Source: Chitinophaga pinensis
Lineage (GTDB): Bacteria > Bacteroidota > Bacteroidia > Chitinophagales > Chitinophagaceae
DNA: 37,559 nt
Assembly: GCA_945860605.1 (NCBI GenBank)
Contig: CAMAQL010000012.1
Span: 1 to 37,559 of the forward strand
Reading direction: 5' to 3'
Positions 31,975 to 37,559 of the stretch are shown here, piece by piece (within the stretch, counting starts at the first letter, position 1; each line of letters opens with the position of its first letter). The notes beneath the pieces are model-generated. The model was not told the DNA's origin and ran no database searches. It saw only the letters and a program-made list of their open reading frames with translations. The position numbers and the translations under genes are program-made.

Positions 31975-32013
31975 TACTTTTGTATCCCGGTGTTGCACAT
32001 CGGGATATTTTTT
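31975..32013 (+). promoter_or_regulatory. smpB leader: -7 element overlapping a hairpin with T-run
   Basis: TACTTTTG (31975-31982) is a full -7 match. Directly behind it TATCCCG (31983-31989) pairs with CGGGATA (32001-32007), with inner pairs GTG/CAC. A T6 run (32008-32013) touches the smpB ATG. The hairpin plus T-run could be the terminator of fbaA-accD, a leader attenuator, or both. Confidence 0.5.
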
Positions 32014-32472
32014 ATGGCGAAAGCACCTAAGACAATAGAATTAAACAATAGGCAGGCCTATTTCAACTACCAGATAGAAGATAAATATGTGGCGGGCATT
32101 GTATTGATGGGTACGGAAGTAAAATCTATTCGCGCTGGCAAAGTGAGTTTCAATGATTCTTTCTGTTTTTTTGACAAAGGCGAACTATGGGTTAGGTCTT
32201 TATTTATCAATGCCTACTCTCATGGCAATAAGAATAACCATATCGAAGTACATGATCGAAAATTATTATTAACAGCTAGAGAACTAAAAAAAATAGAGGC
32301 ACAAACCAAAGAAAAAGGATTTACTATTGTGCCACTTCGCATTTTTTTTAATGATAAGCATTATGCTAAAATGGAAATTGGTATTGGCCGTGGTAAAAAA
32401 GAATACGACAAACGCGAAACCATCAAGAACCGCGATATCGATAAAGACATCAAGCGCATCCTCGCTAAATAA
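32014..32472 (+). CDS. smpB: SsrA-binding protein SmpB
   Basis: 152-residue partner of tmRNA that rescues stalled ribosomes. The OB-fold core has NRQAYFNYQIEDKYVAGIVLMGTEVKSIRAGKVSFNDSF near 10-48 and YSHGNKNNHIEVHDRKLLL. The basic C-terminal tail GRGKKEYDKRETIKNRDIDKDIKRIL, which enters the decoding site, is intact. ATG 32014 (MAKAPK) is chosen over upstream codons that lie in the leader hairpin. No tmRNA gene is visible in the window. Two large inverted repeats follow downstream. Confidence 0.96.
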   Translation: MAKAPKTIELNNRQAYFNYQIEDKYVAGIVLMGTEVKSIRAGKVSFNDSFCFFDKGELWVRSLFINAYSHGNKNNHIEVHDRKLLLTARELKKIEAQTKEKGFTIVPLRIFFNDKHYAKMEIGIGRGKKEYDKRETIKNRDIDKDIKRILAK

Positions 32473-32490
32473 TCCTCCTGCTTCTAACTG

Positions 32491-32570
32491 ATTTAGAAAA
32501 AATACTGGAATCCTCGCCTCTTGTCTCACAAGTTCGAACGTTCGGCGAGTATTAGTATTTCTTTCTAAAT
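32491..32570. repeat. Nested inverted repeat 1 downstream of smpB
   Basis: The outer arms ATTTAGAAAAAATACT (32491-32506) and 32554-32570 are reverse complements apart from one extra base. Inside, CTCGCC (32513-32518) pairs with GGCGAG (32544-32549). The core holds CTTGT-CTC-ACAAG and the 10-bp palindrome CGAACGTTCG (32535-32544). No gene crosses 32473-32721. Confidence 0.8.
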
Positions 32571-32587
32571 TTCTATTTAAAAATGTT

Positions 32588-32663
32588 ATGAGTATAAATA
32601 CTATTCCGTAGCGATCGTTCGAGCAAAGCGAGCGAGAGCCAAGGGATAGGTATTTATGCTCAT
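32588..32663. repeat. Nested inverted repeat 2 downstream of smpB
   Basis: The outer arms at 32588-32607 (starting ATGAGTATAAATAC) and 32644-32663 (ending TATTTATGCTCAT) pair over 20 nt with few mismatches. The core hairpin is TCGTTCG-AGCAAAG-CGAGCGA (32615-32635, one G-T pair). The layout is like the preceding repeat: AT-rich arms with an AAATACT motif around a GC-rich core. Confidence 0.75.
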
Positions 32664-32721
32664 ATGCTTTCTTGAAAAGAATTTTTGTATCTATTCTTTT
32701 GAATGATTTCCGCAGATTTTT

Positions 32722-33138
32722 TTAAACATACTTTCCTGTATCTTCTTTTTTAAACTCTATCTGCTCTTTTAAAGAAGCAGCATCTGGACGATGTGTTGTG
32801 GCGTATGCAGCAATGAGCAAGACAATCAAAATACAAATAGCACCTAGTAATTCTTTAGGCTCCAGCCAATACCCTATTACTTGATTGATTTTTGCATGTT
32901 GAGGCGCACTTAGTTCATACCTAATTTCAATTCTAGAACCAATTTTTGATTGGTAGGTAGACGGATCCAATGCCACATGATATTGCTTCCCTGATTCTTT
33001 AAATACAGCAAAGACGCTATCATTTTTAGCTTCAATCAATGCTGGTGTGATGTCACTATCAAAGTAGTCCGGTGTTCTGCTAAAAGGCAGATAGGTCATG
33101 AAGCAAGCAATGAATAATATGAGTACTGATTTTATCAA
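32722..33138 (-). CDS. Small two-helix membrane protein, function unknown
   Basis: 138 residues, not firmly recognised. The N-terminal helix is near 3-19 (KSVLILFIACFMTYLPF) and may be an uncleaved signal anchor. A beta-rich extracytoplasmic region of about 75 residues follows (VFAVFKESGKQYHVALDPSTYQSKIGSRIEIRY), then a helix near 94-113 (ELLGAICILIVLLIAAYATT) and a charged tail. Topology and the VxxG-x-x-V pattern recall DUF3592 proteins, but similarity is weak. It lies downstream of smc on the same strand with 83 nt between. Confidence 0.65.
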   Translation of the reverse strand: MIKSVLILFIACFMTYLPFSRTPDYFDSDITPALIEAKNDSVFAVFKESGKQYHVALDPSTYQSKIGSRIEIRYELSAPQHAKINQVIGYWLEPKELLGAICILIVLLIAAYATTHRPDAASLKEQIEFKKEDTGKYV

Positions 33139-33158
33139 GGGTTTCTATTAAATTAATT

Positions 33159-33188
33159 AGCGCCCCCGAAATTGCTAACGAGGACGCT
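33159..33188 (-). other. Hairpin between smc and the small membrane protein gene
   Basis: Minus-strand AGCGTCCTCG / CGGGGGCGCT form ten pairs (two G-T) around a 10-nt loop. It lies 33 nt after the smc stop; a proper T-run is missing, so it is at most a weak terminator or an mRNA 3'-end structure. Confidence 0.45.
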
Positions 33189-33221
33189 AAAGCTATATGA
33201 TTTGCATTACTGCAATTTGTA

Positions 33222-36200
33222 TTAAGCAGTTAAACTCCTGAAATCTACAGGCACTAATTTACTCACACCCGGCTCTTGCATGGTCACACCATAAATCACA
33301 TCTACTGCACTCATCGTTTGTTTATTGTGTGTTACAATAATGAATTGTGATTTATCAGAAAACTTCTGAATCATTTGTGTGAACTTACCAACATTGGCAT
33401 CATCCAATGGTGCATCTACCTCATCCAAGATACAGAATGGTGCTGGCTTAATTAAGTAAATGGCAAACAACATCGCTGTTGCAGTTAATGTACGTTCTCC
33501 CCCACTCAACTGTGTGATAGAAGATGGACGCTTGCCTTTAGGCTTTGCCACAATCTCCACAGCAGTTTCTGAAAGGTTCGTAGGATCTACTAGTATTAAG
33601 TCACAAGAATCTTCTTCGGTAAACAATGCTTTGAAAACTTTTTGGAAATTCTCTCTAGCTGTATTGTAAGTTTCTAAGAATGCTTGATTGGCAGTTGCTT
33701 CTACCTCTTGTATGGTCAATAACAAACTTTCCTTCGCGGTTACTAAGTCGTTCTTTTGTTCTAAGATAAAATCATAACGTTTTTTCATTTCCGTATAAGC
33801 TTCAATCGCTGTTGGATTCACTTCGCCCATATTCTCTAAACGCTTCTTCATCTTCTCTACATCTTGCTGAAGTTCTTCCAATGTTGCCTCAGTTTGTCTT
33901 CCTAAATCTAAAATTTCTTCTAATTCCACTTTAAACTCTACACTTAATCTTTCCTTCGTTCCAGCTAATTGTAGTTTTAAATTATTTAATTTATCCTTAA
34001 TCTCATTAATCAGCTGATCCATTAATTCCTTAGACTTTACCTGAAGTCTTAAAGTACTTTCTTTTTCTTGTAAGGCAGTTCTAAGTGAATAATAAGCTTG
34101 ATCTGCTTCGTTCAATTTCAACTCTTCAGCTTCTTTATTTCTCAATAATTCAACCAAGGCTGTCTCAATTGTTGCTAATTCATTGTTGCTGTCTACAATG
34201 GCAGTAGATGCTTCTGTCAATTGAGTTGTATTGGATTGAATTTGAGTATGTAAGTCATTTAATTGATTGTCTTTAAAAATCACTTCTTGCTGTAAAGCTT
34301 CAATTTTGCTTTGCTGCTTAGTCAACTGCAAGTTCATCTCATTGAATTCTCCTGAAGCTAAATGATAAGCTTGTTCAGCAGCTTGATATGCCAATTCAAT
34401 ATCTTCTAATTGAGCTTGAGTCGTCTGTAATGAAGCATTTAATTCAGTCAATTGTGTTCTAGTATCTCCAATTAAGGCATGTTCTTGTGCAATTTTCTCT
34501 GCTAATTCTGCCAACTTAGCCACTCCAGCAACTTGTGCAGAATGTAAGTTTTCTAATCTGTTCTTATTAGCAAAAACATCATTGATTAAATGATTCACAT
34601 TTTGTTCTGTCGTTCTAATTTCTTGCTCTTTCAATAATTCATTATACTGTAAAACCGACTCGTGCTTAACTTGTATTTGAGATTTTAATGCATTCACCAC
34701 CGTTTCTTGTGATTGAATGTCTTCTAATAATTTTTCTAAATTTTTTGCACGGCCAATTTTCTTGCCTTCAAATAATCCAACGCTACCTCCTGTTAAAGTA
34801 TACTTGCCTTTTACATATTTTCCAGTCTTCTCTAAAATCATGCCTGAAGTAGCGGCTTCTAAAGCAGCTTCATTTTCGGCAATAAATACATTCCCTAATA
34901 AATGATTTGCAAGGGCTGCATATTTTGGATCAATCTCAATAACAGATAATGCTGCAATGGTGTTGGATGGAGCAGATTCTGCTTTAGCGCCAGCTAGTTG
35001 ATCTAATAAAAAGAAGTTAGCCTTCCCTTTTTTATTTTCATCCAATAGCTGCACTGCTTGCATCCCTTCCTTTAAATCATTTACAACGTAATAATTTAAA
35101 TAAGGTTCTAATACATTTTCAACTGCAGTACGGTAAGCCTCTTGAACATATAAAATATCAGAAAGAATTGGTGCATTGTGATTCCAACCAGTATTCTTAT
35201 GTAAGAATTTAACGCTTTCTGGATAACCATCCATGGAGTCTACTAAGCTTTTTAATAAGTCGTATTCGTTTTTCTTAGCATCTAAAATCCTAGCTTGTTC
35301 AGCTAATTTTGATCTTAATTGCTCAAGTTCTTCTTGGGTTTCAAAAATACTAGCCTTTGCCTTTTCATTTTGCGCTTGTAATTCAGCTAAATGCGCTTTG
35401 CTTGAAGCCAATTCTGATTCTTTAGTTGCTAATTGAATTGTCAATGCTGCTACTTGTTCAGCTCTATGCAATTGCTCCTCATCTAATTGGTGCTGGCTTC
35501 TTTGAATATTTTGAATCGAGGTATCCGATACGGCCACTTTTTTCTCTGCCTCAAATTGATTTCTTTGTATTTGACCAAATTGTTGACGCAATCCGTCCAA
35601 TACACCACGTTGGTCGTCGAATTGTGCTCGCTTATTAGTTAATTCAATATGCGATTGATCTACCCTATTTTTAAAATCATGGTAATTTTTTTCTTCCTCA
35701 ATCACTTGTAATTTGGTATACTCTATAGAATCTCCAATCGTTTTTAATTGACCTTCGGCACGCTCTAAAAATTCTTGTAACCCTTTTTCTTTGTCATTTA
35801 AATAATCTAAACGTTGCGCAGCTAAACTTTTATCATTTTCTTTTACTCTTAGATGCTGCAGCATATCGTTGAACTCATGTTGCATGCTTTGCAAGCCCTT
35901 TTCTTTCTCAATGAACACCACTCGCTCTTGTTCAAGTGCTGCTTCTTCTAATGCGATGGCTGCTTCTAATTGGAATTTCTTATCCGTTTCGGTTTCTTGT
36001 TGCTCTGTTAATTCCTTATAAGTTAAATTGAAGCCTTCTAATGACGCAATGGCTAATTCAATCGCTGTTTCCTTATAATCTTTTTTAATCTCAAAATACT
36101 TCTCTGCTTTCTTTGCTTGATTTTCTAAAGTCTTTAATTGGTTGTTGATTTCAAACAATAAATCCTCTATACGGGCTAAGTCTTGCTCTGTCGCATCTAA

Positions 36201-36740
36201 TTTATTCTTCGCTTCTTTTTTTCTTGTTTTGTAGATCGTAATTCCAGCAGCTTGCTCTAACATTTTACGACGACTATTATCCTTATCCTTGATAATGTCA
36301 TCCACCATACTTAATTCAATAATGGCATAACTATCGTTACTCACGCCTGTATCCATAAATAAATTATGGATGTCTTTTAAACGACAAGACACATCATTCA
36401 AGCGGTATTCACTTTCACCATTCTTATAATAACGACGTGTCACCGTAATGGTGCTAAACTCTGTAGGTAATAAATTTTTTGTATTCTCGAAAGTCAAACT
36501 CACTTCCGCCATGCTACTTGAATTTCTAGTCTTAGAACCATTGAAAACCAATGAATCTAAATTCTCAGATCTAAGTGCAGAAATCTTAGATTCTCCAATC
36601 ACCCATCTAATACTATCTATGATATTACTTTTACCACAACCATTCGGTCCAATAATACCTGTTATACCCTCGTCAAAACTGATAATGGTTTTATCAGCAA
36701 AACTCTTGAACCCCTTGATTTCTAATGACTTTAATCTCAC
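33222..36740 (-). CDS. smc: Chromosome segregation protein SMC
   Basis: 1172-residue condensin ATPase that organises and segregates the chromosome as a homodimer with ScpA/ScpB. The N-terminal head has Walker A GPNGCGKS at 31-38. A long coiled coil follows, then the hinge at roughly 500-650 (YPESVKFLHKN to TGGSVGLFEGKKIG), a second coiled coil, and the C-terminal head with LSGGERTLTATAM near 1076 and Walker B FCILDEVDAPLDD near 1101. Complete and of normal length. The start is a GTG at 36740, which gives the invariant MRLKSLEIKGFKSFA. The divergent-side leader holds a near-consensus -7. Confidence 0.97.
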   Translation of the reverse strand: MRLKSLEIKGFKSFADKTIISFDEGITGIIGPNGCGKSNIIDSIRWVIGESKISALRSENLDSLVFNGSKTRNSSSMAEVSLTFENTKNLLPTEFSTITVTRRYYKNGESEYRLNDVSCRLKDIHNLFMDTGVSNDSYAIIELSMVDDIIKDKDNSRRKMLEQAAGITIYKTRKKEAKNKLDATEQDLARIEDLLFEINNQLKTLENQAKKAEKYFEIKKDYKETAIELAIASLEGFNLTYKELTEQQETETDKKFQLEAAIALEEAALEQERVVFIEKEKGLQSMQHEFNDMLQHLRVKENDKSLAAQRLDYLNDKEKGLQEFLERAEGQLKTIGDSIEYTKLQVIEEEKNYHDFKNRVDQSHIELTNKRAQFDDQRGVLDGLRQQFGQIQRNQFEAEKKVAVSDTSIQNIQRSQHQLDEEQLHRAEQVAALTIQLATKESELASSKAHLAELQAQNEKAKASIFETQEELEQLRSKLAEQARILDAKKNEYDLLKSLVDSMDGYPESVKFLHKNTGWNHNAPILSDILYVQEAYRTAVENVLEPYLNYYVVNDLKEGMQAVQLLDENKKGKANFFLLDQLAGAKAESAPSNTIAALSVIEIDPKYAALANHLLGNVFIAENEAALEAATSGMILEKTGKYVKGKYTLTGGSVGLFEGKKIGRAKNLEKLLEDIQSQETVVNALKSQIQVKHESVLQYNELLKEQEIRTTEQNVNHLINDVFANKNRLENLHSAQVAGVAKLAELAEKIAQEHALIGDTRTQLTELNASLQTTQAQLEDIELAYQAAEQAYHLASGEFNEMNLQLTKQQSKIEALQQEVIFKDNQLNDLHTQIQSNTTQLTEASTAIVDSNNELATIETALVELLRNKEAEELKLNEADQAYYSLRTALQEKESTLRLQVKSKELMDQLINEIKDKLNNLKLQLAGTKERLSVEFKVELEEILDLGRQTEATLEELQQDVEKMKKRLENMGEVNPTAIEAYTEMKKRYDFILEQKNDLVTAKESLLLTIQEVEATANQAFLETYNTARENFQKVFKALFTEEDSCDLILVDPTNLSETAVEIVAKPKGKRPSSITQLSGGERTLTATAMLFAIYLIKPAPFCILDEVDAPLDDANVGKFTQMIQKFSDKSQFIIVTHNKQTMSAVDVIYGVTMQEPGVSKLVPVDFRSLTA

Positions 36741-36764
36741 TTTTGTAACGCTTTAAATTGTCTG

Positions 36765-36772
36765 CGAACATA
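36765..36772 (-). promoter_or_regulatory. Putative -7 element of smc
   Basis: Minus-strand TATGTTCG (one mismatch to TAnnTTTG), 24 nt before the GTG start, with a TTGA exactly 19 nt further upstream in the -33 place. Confidence 0.4.
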
Positions 36773-36833
36773 AGAAAAATCAGTCAAAAAGTCAAGGGGG
36801 ATGGGTCTATTTAGATTGAAATGTGGACAAAAT

Positions 36834-37508
36834 CTACCCCTTTTCAACAAGGCGACCTCCCTCTGTAGTCAGGGTGCGTGCTGGGAACTTATTTACCACC
36901 ATATAATCATGGGTAGCCATGATGATTGCCGTGCCATCTTCTTTGGCTATTTGGAACAATAACTGCATGATTTCATCACTAGTTTCAGGGTCTAAACTCC
37001 CAGTTGGCTCGTCTGCAAGGATCATTTTTGGTGAGTTTAACATAGCACGAGCAATATCCACTCTTTGTTGCTCCCCACCACTCATTTCATAGGTCATTTT
37101 GAAGCCCTTATTTTGAAGTCCTACTTTATTCAACACATCATCCACTTTTTGTTGAATCAACTGCTCATCCTGCCATCCAGTGGCTTTAAGCACAAAACTT
37201 AGGTTCTCGTTGACGTTTCGGTCTGATAATAATTGAAAATCTTGGAAAACAACTCCTAAGTTTCTCCTTAAAAAAGGCAATTTTTTCCAATCCATCTCTT
37301 TTAAATTAAAACCAACCACATTTCCAACACCTTCCGTCAAAGTCAATTCGCCATATAAGGTTTTCAATAAGCTACTTTTACCTGTGCCTGTTTTTCCAAC
37401 AAGGTAGACGAATTCACCTTTTTGCACGTTCAAGTTGACATCTTGCAAAATAAGGCTACCACTTTGGTAAATATTTGCATGCTCAATTTGTACAACAATT
37501 TCACTCAT
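36834..37508 (-). CDS. ftsE: Cell division ATP-binding protein FtsE
   Basis: 224-residue ABC ATPase that, with the permease FtsX, controls peptidoglycan hydrolases at the division site. Walker A is GKTGTGKSS at 38-46, the Q-loop FQDFQLL at 88-94, the signature SGGEQQR at 143-149, Walker B MILADEPTG at 162-170 and the switch H200. The text GEFVYLVGKTGTGKSSLLK and FQDFQLLSDRNVNENLSF are typical of FtsE rather than LolD or MacB. FtsX is not adjacent within the window; the permease fragment at 1-473 is MacB-like and 36 kb away. smc follows on the same strand after 93 nt. Confidence 0.88.
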   Translation of the reverse strand: MSEIVVQIEHANIYQSGSLILQDVNLNVQKGEFVYLVGKTGTGKSSLLKTLYGELTLTEGVGNVVGFNLKEMDWKKLPFLRRNLGVVFQDFQLLSDRNVNENLSFVLKATGWQDEQLIQQKVDDVLNKVGLQNKGFKMTYEMSGGEQQRVDIARAMLNSPKMILADEPTGSLDPETSDEIMQLLFQIAKEDGTAIIMATHDYMVVNKFPARTLTTEGGRLVEKG

Positions 37509-37559
37509 ATGGTTTGTGTTAATAGATTAAAATTAATAGCTAAATACTTCCTTTCCAAA

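Noticed and set aside
32520-32549. tRNA-like T arm (AGTTCGAAC) after smpB, or a tmRNA remnant
   Set aside because: No acceptor or anticodon arm can be built; the GTTCGAAC is part of a larger palindrome.
33460-36756. Open frames antisense to smc
   Set aside because: Low-complexity translations that mirror smc coiled-coil codons; no start signals.

Overview
The window is a stretch of ordinary chromosome from an AT-rich member of the phylum Bacteroidota, most likely a Chitinophagaceae-type bacterium (Sediminibacterium-like; this is inference from family content, not a database match). The pointers are: promoters of the Bacteroidota type (TTTG about 19-20 nt upstream of TAnnTTTG, perfect at 26938-26968), a single-gene cytochrome b558-type SdhC next to SdhA and SdhB, a cysteine-free ribosomal protein L32, a MalQ with two N-terminal starch-binding domains, and families largely restricted to this phylum (DUF3810, DUF2911, DUF6580). 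There is no phage, IS element, CRISPR array, toxin-antitoxin pair or defence cluster.

Layout. 1-473: start of an FtsX/MacB-type ABC permease that runs off the left edge. 666-4887: succinate dehydrogenase sdhC-sdhA-sdhB followed by a tRNA adenine methyltransferase. 4946-6680: a divergent pair, a saccharopine/alanine dehydrogenase-like enzyme and the Fe-S co-chaperone HscB. 6719-7045: tRNA-Leu(CAA), its terminator and a dense cluster of hairpins and direct repeats. 7073-9030: small membrane proteins (including a DUF1295 reductase-like protein and a DoxX-like protein) and a J-domain/KTSC-domain protein. 9133-11691: dnaK with an unusual repeat-rich upstream region, and a GtrA-like membrane protein. 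11746-18471: argS, a probable operon malQ - dipeptide epimerase - trmH on the minus strand, and rnhA. 18468-22271: DUF6580 membrane protein, manA, YraN-like nuclease-fold protein, YkgJ-like cysteine cluster protein, XerD-type recombinase. 22307-25786: secreted DUF2911 protein, tRNA-Leu(GAG), DUF2130 coiled-coil protein, 4'-phosphopantetheinyl transferase, dCTP deaminase. 25752-26900: DUF3810 membrane metallopeptidase-like protein. 26988-32472: yceD-rpmF-plsX, a cystathionine beta-synthase-like enzyme, class II aldolase, accD and smpB. 32722-37508: a small membrane protein, smc and ftsE.

How the genes fit together. Several neighbours share a pathway: yceD-rpmF-plsX links ribosome assembly with phospholipid synthesis, accD adds the fatty-acid commitment step, and sdhCAB forms one respiratory complex. 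dnaK lies beside a J-domain protein and 2.5 kb from hscB. Genes are tightly packed: three convergent pairs overlap at their 3' ends.

The least explained part of the window is not a gene set but a group of short palindromes: (i) the hairpin and direct-repeat cluster after tRNA-Leu(CAA); (ii) two nested inverted repeats after smpB; (iii) a chain of tiny palindromes that encodes the acidic C-terminal tail of the YceD protein. They share an architecture (stem-GAA-stem mini-hairpins; AT-rich outer arms around a GC-rich core) and may belong to one dispersed palindromic element family. No clearly novel multi-gene system was seen. All base counts and alignments were made by eye; translated lengths are exact where the reading frame is given.
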